Below are positions 23,997 to 36,875 of a DNA stretch of 64,000 nt, in pieces; positions within the stretch are counted from its first letter, which is position 1, and the number at the start of each line of letters is the position of its first letter. This DNA comes from Cymbidium sinense. Lineage: Eukaryota; Streptophyta; Magnoliopsida; Asparagales; Orchidaceae. The notes under the pieces were generated by a model that ran no database searches, was not told the DNA's origin, and saw nothing but the letters and a program-made list of their open reading frames with translations. The stretch lies in assembly GCA_021442155.1 (NCBI GenBank), contig CM038214.1, forward strand, positions 319,126,719 through 319,190,718, written 5' to 3'. The translations under genes and the position numbers were made by a program.

Positions 23997-24865
23997 AAAA
24001 AACCCTAAATAAAATAAAAACTAAATAAAAATCTAACCTAAAAAATAAACCTAAAAATAAAATCTGAAAATAAATAAAAAATAAACCTAAACCTAAACTA
24101 AAATAAAGACTAAACCAAAAATAAATAAAATAAAATAAACATAAACCTAAACTAAAATAAAATAAATAAAACCTAAACTTAACCCTAAAATAAACTAAAC
24201 CTAAACCCTAAACTAAATAAAATAAAATAAACTACAAAATAAACTTAAACCTAAACTAAAAAAAACCTAAATTAAAAACCTAAAACCTAAACCTAATAAA
24301 ATAAAATAAAAACTTAAACCTAAACCTAAATATAAAAAATAAAACCTAAACCTAAAAATAAAATAAAAATAAAACTAAACAAAAAAATAAAAATAAACCT
24401 AAACCTAATCCAAAAAATAAACTAAAATAAAAAAACCCACACTAAAATAAATAAAACTAACATAAATAAACTTAACTAAATAAAATAAAAAATAAAATAA
24501 ACTAAAACAAAAAATAAACTATATAAACTGATAAACTAAATAAACCTAAACTCGGGTTTGCTTTTTTTTTAAAAACCAAACCTAACCCTAACCCAAATCC
24601 TAAATTCTAACTGACCATAAACTAACCCTAGGCCCTCACTTATACACTCCTCAGACCCTAAATCTTAAACTAAACCATCCTCCTAAACCCTATCCTATAG
24701 CCCAACTAAACAAACCAAACCACAACCTGATCCCCCTTAACCCTAAACCTAAACCCTAAACCACAAACCTATCCTAAACCTAAACCTAAACTAACCTAAA
24801 CCCCAAACCCTAAACCCTAAACCCCATAAACCCAACCTAAACCCTAAACCCCAACCACAAACCTA
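23997..24865. repeat. Degenerate telomere-like array, segment 1
   Basis: It begins AAACCCTAAATAAAAT directly after truncated gag. It is built from CTAAA, CCTAAA and TAAAA words, with CCCTAAA heptamers dense from about 24590 to 24865. A GGGTTTGCTTTTTTTTTAAAA module lies at 24554-24575, as in the main array. Strand sense is CCCTAAA on plus. Segment 2 continues it after the LINE. Confidence 0.8.
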
Positions 24866-24996
24866 CCCAAATACTTCTCATCTCCCTCTGGATCTTGGTG
24901 ACTTTGCATTCTCGTGGATTGGCCGTTCTCTGTTGGCGCTTCTCGCTTCTCGGCTGAGTGCATTGACCTCGTATGTGACGTCCTTGGATTAGAGCA

Positions 24997-25903
24997 ATGG
25001 CGGAGGCTCTAGTCTCTGTGAATCCCGGCCCGTCGCCTCTCGACGAGCCGGCATCGACTTTGCTCTCGACTCTCTGGGTTTTGGATTGATTGCACTGTTA
25101 ATGTAGCGCTATTAAATCATTCAAAGATGCTTTATCTGGTAAGATGCCTAGCTTCGAATGCTTGATTAATCTCATTTGACTTCTTATCATGGATTGCGGT
25201 AATGTGTTCGATCGGGATGTTGAGAAACTTGCTAAGCCCTTGAGTTCGCTTTGGTGGGTAAATTCTCCCTTATTTAACTCTTGATAACATTCACACTTTC
25301 TTTCATAGTTTAAAATTAACGGGTTCTTTCTCTATCGGGCTGATCGATCCCCGTCACATTCTTATTCAACTTTCTAATGATTTAGATTACTCGCGGGTTT
25401 TCACTCGTCATTCTTATTTTGTGCATAATTGTCAAATGCGGCTACTGAAATGGTCGCCCCTATTTGATGTCAAAGAAGAATCTCCCATTGTCCCTCTTTG
25501 GCTTGCTTTTCCTAACATGCGAATACATTATGTCACTCATGAAGTTTTGTTTGCTGTTGGCGGCCTTTTTGGTAGACCTCTCCAAATAGATCAAGCAATG
25601 GCCAATAGATCTAGGCCATCTGTCGCTCGTATTCTAATTGAGATAGACATCACAAAGAAATATCCCAAAGAGGTTTGGATTGGCTCTGAAAAATTTGGAT
25701 ATAGTCAAAAATTCAAATTCAAAAACTTTCCTATTTTTTGCACTCACTGCAAGATTCACGGACACGATCACTCAGATTGCTTTGTGCTTCATCCTAATCT
25801 CAAGAAAAAATTACCACAGAATATGACTACCATTAATGGAACTGGGAAAACCAATACTCTAGCATCTAAGATACTCAAAAGAACCTCTCTACACCTCTCT
25901 TGA
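24997..25903 (+). pseudogene. LINE ORF1 (gag-like, zinc knuckle)
   Basis: ORF1 of plant LINEs encodes an RNA-binding protein. The likely start is ATG at 24997, giving MAEALVSVNPGPSPL, closed by a stop at about 25087. A DUF4283-like region follows in broken frames (FALVGKFSLI near 25230). The open part 25421-25903 (160 aa) reads MRLLKWSPLF, EESPIVPLWLAFPNM, PLQIDQAMANRSRPSVARI and ends with the CCHC finger CTHCKIHGHDHSDC at residues about 107-120. The order and motifs match the family. The reading frame is interrupted at least twice. Confidence 0.75.
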
Positions 25904-26489
25904 TCTATCTCAGTGGCAAATAACGGCCTTGGTACTAAAACAACCAATGAGGGGTGTGATGTTACCAATGGCAATTTACCTAACTTCACCCTGCTTGTAA
26001 TAATCTGGTTTCCCACGATAGCTCTTTGCTTCATTTAAATCCTCGAAAATCTGAATGGTAGCCTCATATTGGACACCCAATTAAACAATTTGAATGGGAA
26101 ACATATAATGGACCAAATCAATAATGACCCTATGGTTTGAACATATTGAGAAAGATATTTGTATTAGAATGGTGCCCACAACTTCCACATCTATTTCCCT
26201 TGAGTGATATCAATTGATCCCAATTTCTCATACATCAGATCTAGGAAGAAGGTGAAATCCCCTCTTCTAAATCATTGATAGATTCTTCTATTATTATAAA
26301 TCAATCTCTTTTGGAGATAATTTGGATTGAGAGACCCTTTCAAATTGTTAAAACAAAAAAACCCTTCAAAAGAAAAAATTTTTACAATAATAAACTCTCT
26401 AGAATAACTTCTTCTTCCACCCCACAAAAGTAATGTGCCATCATTTCTCTCCTCTTTCCTTTCTCTTTTTTCCTTTTCCCTTTTGGTTG

Positions 26490-27115
26490 TCCCCTTATGA
26501 TTAATTTTCTTATTTGGAATATCCGGTTGTGGGTCTCTTCCTATCAATCATGTTAGAGTCTTTGTCGTTCATAATATCAAGTTACTTGTTCTTATTGAAC
26601 CTTTCATTAATTCTTCTAAGATTGCTTTTGTCGCTAGATCCCTTGGCTTTCATAATTTCTTCTTCAATCTTAATAATAAAATTTGGTGCTTTTGGCACAA
26701 CTCCATCACCATTTCCATCATTGATAATCTTGACCAATTGGTTAATGTCAAAATCTCCTTAGGTGACTTATCGGCTTTTGGCTCTTTTATCTATGCCTCT
26801 TGTAATAGAGCTGGTAGGAACATCCTTTGGAATCACTTACGCACCTTCGCCTCTGCCTAACCTTCCTGGTTGGTTGGAGGTGATTTCAATACTATCATAG
26901 CTAGTTCGAAAGAAGGGGAGGATGTTCTCCTAACCTTCATTCCATGGAGGACTTTTCAAATATGACCCTTGATTGCAATCGATCGACATTGGTTTCACTG
27001 GGTTTAACTTCGTGGCACAACTTAGGCTTGGCGCCTCTTGATACCCTTTAATTCTCTTTGGATCAATCAATGGTCTTACCATGAGCATTTGAGCGAACTT
27101 TGTCCACCATGCTCC
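26490..27115 (+). pseudogene. LINE endonuclease domain
   Basis: This is an exonuclease-endonuclease-phosphatase type endonuclease that would nick target DNA for target-primed reverse transcription. Pieces in several frames read NFLIWNIR (expected WNxRG), LLVLIEPF (the Glu of the LxExK/P motif), FIYASCNRAGRNILWNHLR, and WLVGGDFNTIIASSKEG (the GDFN catalytic motif, about 26872-26925). Frameshifts and stops run throughout. 25904-26489 between ORF1 and this domain has no clear domain. Confidence 0.7.
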
Positions 27116-27544
27116 TCTTGATTTCCTTCAATAATCCCCCCCCCAAACCCGTCTACTCCTCCTCCTTTCAGATTTCAAAACATGTGGACCCAACATAGTG
27201 ACTTCACCAATGTCGCTATCACTAATTGGATGGCCCCTATTTTCCTGGATAATTCTGTTAAAGGTATGACTCGTCTTTGGCTTAAGCTCAAAAGAATTAA
27301 ACAAAATCTTAATTGGTGGAACAAACACATTTTTAAAAATCTTTTCACAAATCTTAAAGCTATGGAACAAGAGGTTTGTTCTCTTGAAGATCTCAACCGA
27401 TCCTAGTAAACTTGAGGAGTTGAACATTGCCAAGAATAACTTGCTTAATTATCAAAACATGGAAGAAACCTATTGGCATCAAAAGCAAGCAAACATATTC
27501 GATGGTGATGTAAACACTGTACTTTCATGCCATTTGTAATAAAT

Positions 27545-29132
27545 GGAAAGCCTTAAACTTCGATTAAGAAAATTAAGAACTCTAATGGTGAATGGATAAC
27601 GATAACAATGATATTAAGGATTCTGTCATTCATCATTTCCAAACTTTATTAAATTCTAAGCCATTGCTAGATCCTTTATCAAACACCCATCTTATTCCTT
27701 ATATGATTAACAGTGAGGATAATCATTTACTCACTATGTGTCCTTCTGAAGAGGAGATTAGTAATACTCTTAAGAACATGAACATCGACTCGGCCCCGAT
27801 GGCTATCGACCCACTTCTTTCAAAGATGTTGGCCATTTATTAAAACCGATTTACTTAATGTTATTGATTTCTTTGATGGCAATCCCATTCCCAAATACTT
27901 TTCAAGCACTTCTATTGTCCTTATTCCCAAAACTAACAATCAATCTTGGGGCATTTTAGACCGATTTAGTCTTTGCACCTTTTTCAAAAAACTCATTGCT
28001 AAATTAATAAATAATAGCTTAGCCCTTTGCTTCCTAAAATCATCTCCCTAATCAAACTGTTTTGTTAAACACGTAACAATATCGGATAATATCTTTCTCA
28101 CCAAGAAATGTCTATGACATTGATATCAATTCTAGAGGCAACATCTTATTCAAACTGGACATCGCTAAAGCCTTTGATAATCTCTCATGGGACTTTCTCT
28201 TTCAAATCCTAAATTTGTTTGGTTTTTCTGATAGTTTTATCCAGATTATAAAAAGATGTGTCATGAATGGTTTTCGGTTATCATGAATGGTGAGTCCATA
28301 GGTTTCTTTCCTTCTAGCCATGGTTTGAGGCAAGGTGACCCCTTATCACCTTCTCTTTTTTGCTATTGAATACCTATCAAGGAGAATGATCTTTTCACTA
28401 ATAAGCCTAATATGTCTTTTAAAACTCATGGAGGTTTCCTATTTCTCATCTTAGCTTTTGATGATTTCATTATCTTAGCTTAACATGTTAAAACCATCAA
28501 GAACCTTCTAAATGATTTTGGTAAAGTTCTTTTTTCTTAATGAAGGAAAATGCTATTTTATTCCTTCAACTAAGATTCCTCCTAATAGACTTAACCAAAT
28601 ATCCAGAATTACTAATTTTAAGCAAAATCAACTCCTTCTTAATTACCTTGGAGCTCCGCTTTTCAAAGGCCAAAAAAGATCTCAACTTTTTGATGATCTA
28701 ATTCAAAAAATTTCTAACAAAATTTTGGTTTGGGAATTTTATTTACACTCTTTCGGTGGTAGGCTTACCTTGATCAAGAGCACTCTAAATTCCATGCCCA
28801 TATACCTTCTTCAAACCATTATGCCTACCTACCATAAACTTGAGCGTCTCTTAAACAAATTCTTGGGAACCAATACATCCTTTAAAAGAATGCCGGTCAT
28901 CTGGTCTAATAGTTGTGGTACTCTTGAAGAGGGAGGTCAGGATGTAAATCCATCAAAGAAGTTATCCATGCCTTCTCCTACAAACTTTGGTGGAACTTTA
29001 GGAGCAAAAATAGTCTTTGGGAATTTCATGACTTCTAAATATTGCCAAGGTAAACATCCTCTCATTTGTCCTTTAAATCGGCGATTCTCCGTGGAGAAGA
29101 CTTTATTCTCAAATGGGATCGAGAATCCTTAA
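27545..29132 (+). pseudogene. LINE reverse transcriptase domain
   Basis: RT motifs are visible in order: EEEISNTLKNMNIDSAP (27752-27802), PKYFSSTSIVLIPKTNNQS (about 27888), FKLDIAKAFDNLSWDFLF (about 28150, with a catalytic Asp), [11 protein letters not shown] (about 28324), and LAFDDFIILA (about 28455). The usual F/Y-A-D-D appears there as F-D-D, with the Ala codon missing. The open frame 28512-29132 carries the thumb and connection: LLNYLGAPLFKGQKR and SFGGRLTLIKSTLNSMPIYLLQT. These are standard plant LINE blocks. Multiple frameshifts make it inactive. Confidence 0.8.
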
Positions 29133-29760
29133 TTTTTTGGGGCATAAACTCGGGCAATTCTTTTTTTTGGCAAGACAAGGAGTGGTTCCTCCATTGATGA
29201 CTTACTCTACACTCACTCCACCTCTGTTAGAGTTAATTCATTAGAAAACCACATGTGGAACACTAGTAAGATTCGATTCTATTCCTTCCACTTTCTTAAA
29301 TATGATTACTAGTATTCCTATCACTCCTAACAATCATGATCAGATTATCTTTAAGTTATCTCATAATGGGGATTTCAACCTTAAAAATTCGTGGATTCAC
29401 ACTAAAGACAATCAGTTCTTCTATTATGTTCTCCAAAATTTGGAATAATATCCCCTCTTCTTACTCTTTACTTGGCGTATCCTAAAAACTTTATTCCTGT
29501 TGACTCTTTATTATGAGGTAAAGGGTTTTATTTACCCTCTAAATGTCAATGTTGTTCCCATATTGAGAATGTTAACCATGTTTTGTTAATGGGACTATTG
29601 CCTCTAAAATTTGGATTTGGTATGACAATCTATTCAACACTATCAATTTTAATTGTTCTTTTACTTTATATCAACTTCTTGAAGTTTACTTTGACAATGC
29701 AATTAAAATTATTAAAATCATGCATTACTCTTATTTGGTTCATATGGATGGAATGAAATA
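29133..29760 (+). pseudogene. LINE RT-to-RNase H connecting region
   Basis: This is low-grade homology to the zinc-binding RT-associated region of plant LINEs. CQCCSHIENVNHVL-like codons lie near 29550 and IWFIWMEWNKHRG-like codons near 29733-29770. The frame is interrupted throughout. The assignment rests on position between recognisable RT and RNase H. Confidence 0.45.
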
Positions 29761-29776
29761 AACATCGTGGATTTGT

Positions 29777-30298
29777 ATGAATCACATGAGGATTATTTCT
29801 AGAACTAAAAACAAAGTTTGTGACTATTTAATCCATCACAAGCATCTTAAAGGCGAAATGTCACTAATGGCCCTCAACCTTCCGGACAGCCTTACTATCG
29901 AAATGATAGAATGGTTTTTGGAAAAAACCTCGATCATATTATTAAAATTAATTGATGCCTCGTCTCTTATAATGGCTCGAGTTGTGGAGGCATTTTTAGG
30001 GATTCTAAGGGTATTGTTCTATGTGCATTTGCTTATCCCCTTATTTCCAGCACTGTTCCTTATACTGAGCTTATGGCACACAAAGCTCTAGAAATTTGTC
30101 TTCAAAATGGTGGCTCAATATTTGGATAGAGGTGGGCGCTCTTGATTGACCTTTTGACTTCTACCAATATGAGCAACGCTTGTTTATACTACCTCCTCAA
30201 GCAAACTAGGGCTCTTCTCTCTCAACTGAATTTTACCATCACTCATGTTTGGCGTGAAGGTAACGCTTGTGCTGATTACCTTGCAAATGGGGTGTGAG
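29777..30298 (+). pseudogene. LINE C-terminal RNase H
   Basis: Some plant LINEs carry an RNase H after RT. In one frame this reads CGGIFRDSKGIVLCAFAYPL, TELMAHKALEICLQNGG (catalytic Glu region), then LLIDLLTST, LLSQLNFTITHVWREGNACADYLANGV (the H-x-x-R-x-x-N-x-x-A-D-x-L-A signature). A TGA follows at 30297-30299. The named ORF at 29777-30091 is partly a shadow frame. Confidence 0.7.
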
Positions 30299-33205
30299 AT
30301 TAAGATCATCCTCTTTAATCAATTTACATTACCCACGCATGGTCTAGTTAACTTGGATAATTGGGCTTCCTTACCTCGAATCTAACTCTCCTCTTCGTCT
30401 CTCTTTTCACGGTTTTCTGTTCCTTGTGTTCTAACTCTCGACATTTTTCTTTTACTTGAGTTATTTCATTTTTTGTGCATGAAGAGGACATTTGGTTTTT
30501 TTGCTGATACTTATCATCCTCAATGTTGTTTTTACTGGAACTTGGACCCCATTCATCATGCCATTTCCTATTTTATCAAGGTTTCCTTGGTGGGATCTTG
30601 CTGTGGGGTGCTTTCTTCCTTTCTTCCTCCTGCTATCGATGTTCTTTGCAAGCTTTCTCCTGAGTTACAAGACCTTCTTACCCTTAATGGCGACTTATGT
30701 TGCAATAGTTGCTCTAATGGGAGTGACTCTCATTGCCAGATTATTTCTACGGTTTTGGTTTTCGATTAGCTATTTACTATCTTAACCCTATAATATCCCT
30801 TTTAGTCTTTGTTAGTATTATGCATACTTATCAATGTTCTACTTGATCATAAACTATGGTTGGTATACTCTATGACTATTATTATTTTGGCAAGCAGTGG
30901 GGTATTTCTCCAAGGATTGGGGCTGAATAGGGATATTATTCGCTTTATGAATGTTCCTTATGTATTTTTAGAGTGATTTGGTTCCTTGAAATTTCAATCT
31001 CTTCTTTGTCTCGGTTTTGTTTTCCGTGTAGCAAGCTTGGATTTTCTCAATGGATCATTATCGCATTCTTTGTGATTGTGGGTAATTTTGTATTCCGATT
31101 TTTGGTTTTCTATTTTTCCTTGTCCGGAGATGCCAACATCACGGATTGTTGTTTGTCCTTCGTGGTCTTCTCTCCATTTGTTATGTTGTGAACATGCCTT
31201 TTAAATATCCTTTTAAATATCCTTTTTTTGTTATGGAAGGGCATCAATGGTTTATCTTATAAGCAAAATGGGATTATTGCAATCATTGGTTATTATTGTC
31301 AATATCCTTGGCGTTGGATTATGGTGATTAAACACCACATTCGATCTTATTTCTCAATGTAATTTGCTTGGGGTGGGGTGCTATTCATTATCTATCCTTC
31401 CATTTACTTATATATAATTTTGGGTGGCCTCTTGGCCCTTGTTGTCTTGTCTTGTTTATTGGTATCTTGGATTGTATTAATCGGGGTTGGTTTACCTTGT
31501 TTACGATGTTCATGCTTGGTGGACTTTGCTTTGAACCCCCTTTTTAGTCTTTTAGTTGCTTATCATCGGACTAATTTGATCTATCATATCTACTATTGTT
31601 TCTTTCATTCTCTCTCTGATAAACCTGCATCTATTGCTCTGTTTATATTGGATGGGAGGCATTATGACATCTTGGCGGTTTTGTTATTTTGATTATTTCA
31701 TGTCCGGAAACTTCACGGCTTGGTTTATCAGCCACCCTTGTTGGCTCCTTCTATGTTGGTTTAAGATTTTTTTGGGTCCTTCGTTCAAACATTTACTCTT
31801 TATCTCGATGGTGATGGTTTTGGAGATTTTTTTATACGTGTTGCGGTCTTCAAGATATCTGCTTTTATGGCCTAATATCTATTGATTGGGAGGTTTTATG
31901 GCTGTAGTCCTTCCCTGTCTCAAATGTTTCGTCTTCATTGTTCGTCTTGGCTATTTTTTGCTTTGGTTATCCATTGTCCTATCTTTTTTTGCATTCTATT
32001 TTACATTATTGCATTACTTGTTTTCTTGTTGGGGTTGGTTTTTTTACGTATGCTGTTGTTTTACACAGGTCTTCATCTCCTTAATGCTATAATTTGTACT
32101 ACTCATTGTCTCTATTCTATCCGGTTGGTTTGTGCAATTTTTGGTGTCTATTCGAAAAGAGTGGTGTTATGGGAAGTTCTTGCCTTTTGTTGTCTTGTTC
32201 TCGGTTATCTGTTGATGGATTATCAATTTTGACATGGTATCGCCATGGGGCTGTAACTCTAAATGTCCTTACTTGTTAGTTTTGGTTGGTTGCAACCCTT
32301 TTTCCATGTTGAGCTATCTTTGCCTTCCTTTACAATTGTCCAATTACTCATATGGACATAAAAAAGGGGGTTGTTTCCTGCCCTGAAAGTTTTAATTATA
32401 TATCTTATGATGGGAAGGTCTGAACTATAAGATCATTGACTTGATTAGCAGGATCGCAGCAAGTTATCTCATCTCCTACTTTTTTGGTGGTGGGTTTATA
32501 TGCTAGTTTCACTTGGATATGAGGGCTAAGATGACTAATTCCCTTGTTTATATACTCTCATGTCGATGACTATATTCTCTTGAATGAGACAACTTACCAT
32601 TTAGCTCTTTGCAATTACCTCTCTATTTTAGATATGATTGTGTTTAGGATTGCAGGTAATAAAGTTCATAAGACTATCAACAACTAGGTGTTACCTCCTC
32701 ACAGTTTGTTGGCTATGATGGTATGATGTTTTCACTCCCTTTGGTATGGTAGTAGCTCATGTGATGTAACCCTTCTAATGAAGTTTGGATGCTCAATTTT
32801 GCATCACCCCAATTTGGTGTGATTGAGCGAGCCTTCTTTATCAACTTTCCTTATTATCGCTCTCATTTTATTGTTTTCATTTATCTCTCTATTGTATTAC
32901 TTTTACTAATCTCCTCTCTAGTGTCACTTTGGGTGATTCTCCCTTGTTCTCTTGCGGGTTTGCTCCATATTACCAAGCTCTCTCACAACCATCGAGCATT
33001 GGCCTTAATCTTCTTTCGATTATTATGTTAATATTGTATCTTTTGATTGCTTTAATGTTTTCTCTTGCTTTTGGATGTACTTAGATGGGGATTTACTCCT
33101 TAGGCTAATTGTAGCTCTTTGAGCGTGGATTGAGTTTATCCTCTTTAAGGATCTTGTAACCCTTTTTTTGTGGCAATAAAATACCCCCGTATAATGGGGT
33201 TTCCT
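30299..33205 (+). other. Very long T-rich 3' region of the LINE
   Basis: About 2.9 kb lies between the RNase H stop and the A-rich tail. It is T-rich on plus, which creates many overlapping ORFs encoding hydrophobic peptides (30473-30785, 31378-31692, 31882-32232, 32789-33031). None shows a domain or a consistent frame. Near the end, TACCCCC and ATGGGGT form a small hairpin at about 33182-33202, just before the tail, a common position for an RT-recognition structure. I treat the whole as 3' untranslated region, though a second unrelated insert inside it cannot be excluded. Confidence 0.5.
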
Positions 33206-33260
33206 TAAAAATAAAAAAATAAAAAATAAAAATAAAAATAAAAAATAAAAAATAAAAAAA
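33206..33260 (+). repeat. LINE A-rich tail
   Basis: Repeated AAAAAT/AAAAAAT words end directly at AAAACCCTAAACCC. The tail sits beside telomere-like sequence that also contains AAAAT words, so its exact right edge is uncertain. Confidence 0.65.
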
Positions 33261-34210
33261 ACCCTAAACCCTAAAACCCTATACCCCAGACCCTAAAACC
33301 TACAACCCTAAACCACAAACCCTCAACCATAAACACTAAACCAGAAACCCCAAACCCTAAACCCTAAACCCTAAACCCTAAAAACCAAAAAACCTTAACT
33401 AAATAAAACCTAAAAAAAATAAAAATAAAACCTAAACCTAAATAAAATAATAAAAAATAAAATGAAAACCTAAACTAAAACTTAAACCTGAACCTAAACC
33501 TAAACTTAAATCTAAAAATAAAATAAAATAAAAATTTAAAACTAAACTAAAATAAAATAATTAAAAACCTAAACTAAATAAAATAAATAAAATAAACCTA
33601 AAAATAAAAAAACATGATTAAAATAAAAACTAAACGTAAAATAAAAATTAAATAAACCTAAGATATAGTAAAATAAAAACTAATTAAAAACCTAAACTTA
33701 ATAAATAAACCTAAAAATAAATAAAAAATAAAAATTAAACCCTAAACTAAAAAAAAAACCTAAGCCTAAACTAAAATAAACTAATCTAAACTAAATAAAA
33801 TAAACTTAAACCTAAAAAGACTAAACCTAAACTAAACTAAATTAAATAAACTAAAAATAAACATAAACCTAAACTAAAAAATAAAACCTAGAAATGATCC
33901 TAAAATAAAAACCTAAAAATAAATAATAAAAAAACCTAAACCCAAAACTAAAAAAAACCTAAACCTAAAATAAAAATAAAATAAACCTAAACCTAAACTA
34001 AAATGAACTAAACTAAGATAAATAAAACATAAACAGAAACCTAAAATAAACTAAACCTAAAACGTAAACTAAATAAAAGAAAATAAACTAAAAATAATCC
34101 TAAACTTAAACTAAAAATAATACCTAAAAATAAACCTAAAATGAAAACCTAAAACCTAAACAAAATAAAATAAAATAAAAACATAAACCTAAACCTATAA
34201 ATAGAAAATA
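33261..34210. repeat. Degenerate telomere-like array, segment 2
   Basis: It starts with near-canonical heptamers, including four perfect CCCTAAA in a row at 33355-33382, the cleanest run in the window. It then decays into CTAAA, CCTAAA and TAAAA words. The copia left LTR begins at about 34211 and the array resumes at 43293. Confidence 0.85.
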
Positions 34211-36284
34211 ATAGAAACTATAGCACCCAAGAGATGAAATATTAAAATTTTCAAAACTTAAATTTTAATTTTAAATTGAAAATTAGATTTTGATTTTATA
34301 ATGATAAGATATAATTCTAAATGAAAAATAAAAATACAATAAAGTAAATAGAGACAAGAGGCACACGATTTTATGTGGTTCAGCCAAACCCTAAAATCCC
34401 TTTCACACTAGAATCCACTAAATGAAAATGGTTTACAAAAGTACTCTCCTATGTGAGTGAGTACAACCCTACAATAATATGTACTCTCCTACAAAGGCGG
34501 TACAACCCCAAAATAAATTTTACAACACAAAAAAATACAAAATAATAAATTTTGATAAAGTAAATCTCTCACAAATATACAAAGCAATCAAATTCAAAAG
34601 TGATCTCACAACTTATAAATGATCACTTTATAACTTAAAAATTTGGCAAGGCAAAATGCTCACTTAATAAAATAAATATCTTAAAGTGATCTTACTAGGA
34701 TGTTTATGTTATTATAATTTGTAGAATAATACAAAATGATTTCAAAATAAATTCACAATATTTTTTTTCATAATAAAATAAATTTTAGCAAGGAGTAATT
34801 TATTTTAACAAAAAAGATTCTTTCAATTAATGCTAATGATCACAAAATAAAAAAAATAAGTATATGATAGATCTAAGTTGGCTAGTAAGCTTTCAATTAA
34901 AGAGAGATCTAGCAAATATGAAAATAATTTCAGCACAATAATTTATTTTAAAATGCTTAAAATAGATCTAAGAATAAATGATCTTTCAAAATAAGACCAA
35001 AGAAGAAATATTTCAAGAAACCAAAAGAAATTTGTAGGAAGCTAAAAATTTCAAGTTGAAATATATCCTACAAATTATCACAAGAGTTTTTCACCAAAAA
35101 AAATAATTGAGAAACTTTGATGTGAAAACCAATGTTCAAAGACTAATCCACCAAAAGTATAAATTAGAAAGAAGAAATAGATGGTGAAAATAGCATGAAC
35201 AACTAAGAGTATTAAGATCAAGAAAACAAACTCAAGTAAAAAACTTGTTGAAGATGTTGAAGATTCCAAACCAAGGATTTGATCTTGCAATATTTGGAGA
35301 ACACTTGGAAGGAACATTTAAGAGATTTTCTCTTAGATTTGCTGGAGAGATTTTGAATTTTAAATGAGGGATTCTTTCATGAAGAGAATGAGGGCTATTT
35401 ATAGGCAAGAAGGTCATTTAAAAAATTATTTCAAAGAAATATATTATACAAACCTCATGCTATCATGTGATAATTTAATATTCAATAAAAATATAATTTA
35501 TATTAAACAAATATGAAATTTAGCAGCAAAAATTTGGCTATTCACATGGGAAAGTCAAAAGTAATCAAATTTATCTCTTAATATATTCAAAGCATGTAGC
35601 ATGCATCCATTATTAAAATCAGGTAATGTTTAAAAAATCATAATAAATTCAATTTTAATGCAAAGTGGGTCATGTAACCACTTATTTTAAAGAAACAAAT
35701 CCAAGGAATCCTATGGAGATAAAATCAGATATGAATTCTTTGATTAAATAATGACTTTGGCTAAAATACAAAATTTTATATATTTTTCTTAATTTTGACA
35801 TGTGACATTTAAAAAATTATGATATAATTTATATATAATCATAAATATGTTAGTTATCATATAACCAGCAAATTAAATTAAAATACCTAATTATATTAAG
35901 TAAATAAAATAATTATACTTAATAGTTATGATCATTTATTACTTTGACAATTTTATTGCTATGTAGAAAAACATATAATTGAATGTTAATTAAATAAAGA
36001 TTTATATAAATTAACCTCATTAAAATAGTATGTTAGGTTGTGAGCAAATTGATTCATGCCAAAGAACTCATATGAATAGTCATATAACCTAAAATCATGA
36101 GCTTCACATTATCCCTTTCATTCTTTTATTCTTGCAATTTCTTCTAACAATTTGTGAGATGTATTGGATATGTAATTAGCAATTGATATATCTAAACACA
36201 TAAAAATATTCATTAGAACATCCAAGCATTTTTTTGTTATCATCAAAATTATTCAAATTGAACATGAGGCTAATTAAGCCAACA
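34211..36284 (-). repeat. Copia 3' LTR
   Basis: It is collinear with 41199-43292. The right edge ends GCCAACA on plus, so on minus the LTR begins TGTTGGC, right after the polypurine tract. The left edge aligns with TGAGACACTATAGC of the other LTR but reads ATAGAAACTATAGC, so the terminal bases are mutated. Short ORFs inside it (for example 35078-35317) are not genes. Confidence 0.85.
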
Positions 36285-36300
36285 ATCTCCTCCTTTTTGA
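36285..36300 (-). other. Copia polypurine tract
   Basis: On the minus strand it reads AAAAAGGAGGAGAT, immediately before the LTR start TGTTGGC. This primes plus-strand DNA synthesis. The position and composition are typical of copia elements. Confidence 0.8.
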
Positions 36301-36559
36301 TGATGACAAACTAATGTTGGGTATTGATTTTGATGAAGGTGCAAATTGACCTTTCATCATAGTTTTGAAAGAAATTCTATTAAAAAAATTTATGCGTATG
36401 AGATGAATAATGTTGCTCCCCCTAAATGTATGCATTAAATAGACTTAATATTAACCAACATTTTACTCTTCTTCCCCTTTTGACAACATCAAAAAGTGAG
36501 AACAAACTACATACAATTTTAAATATTAGGATCTAACATTCCAAGCATGCATCTTAAAG

Positions 36560-36875
36560 TACAAAAACTTTCTTACGGTAAGGGTTTTGTAAAATATCTG
36601 CAATTTGTAAATCGGTGCTAATAAAATTAATATTAACATCACCTTTCAAAACATGATCCCTAATAAAATGATGTCTAATTTTTTATATGCTTGGTTTGAG
36701 TCGGATAGGATTTTTAGTCAAACTAATAGCACTAGTATTGTCACATTGAATTAGAATATGATCTTGCTTAATACCAAAATCTTCTAATTGTTGCTTTAAC
36801 CAAAGGACTTGAGCAACACAACTACCGACAGCTATGTACTCAGCCTCTGCAGTGGATAAAGCTACAGAATTTTAT
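36560..36875 (-). pseudogene. Copia RNase H domain
   Basis: In the minus strand, broken frames read STAEAEYIAVGSC (catalytic Glu), AQVLWLKQQLEDFG, ILIQCDNTSAISLTKNP (catalytic Asp), and IRHHFIRDHVLKGDVNI. This is the usual C-terminal end of copia pol. A stop interrupts the segment before KIRHH. 36301-36559 between it and the polypurine tract is short untranslated sequence with no gene. Confidence 0.8.

Larger units (their letters stand above)
24866..33260 (+). mobile_element. Plant LINE retrotransposon, decayed, about 8.4 kb
   Basis: This is a non-LTR element in plus orientation inserted in the telomere-like array. In order: a GC-rich 5' start, ORF1 with a CCHC finger, apurinic-type endonuclease, RT, RNase H, a long T-rich 3' region, and an A-rich tail (33206-33260). 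All domains are frameshifted. The 5' boundary is set where CCCTAAA-like repeats give way to unique sequence and is good to within about 20 bases. A target duplication cannot be told apart from the repetitive flanks. Confidence 0.8.

Noticed and set aside
31378..32232. Overlapping hydrophobic ORFs that look like membrane proteins
   Set aside because: The sequence is T-rich in all frames, the ORFs overlap each other, and no motif or start context supports them. They lie in the 3' region of the LINE.
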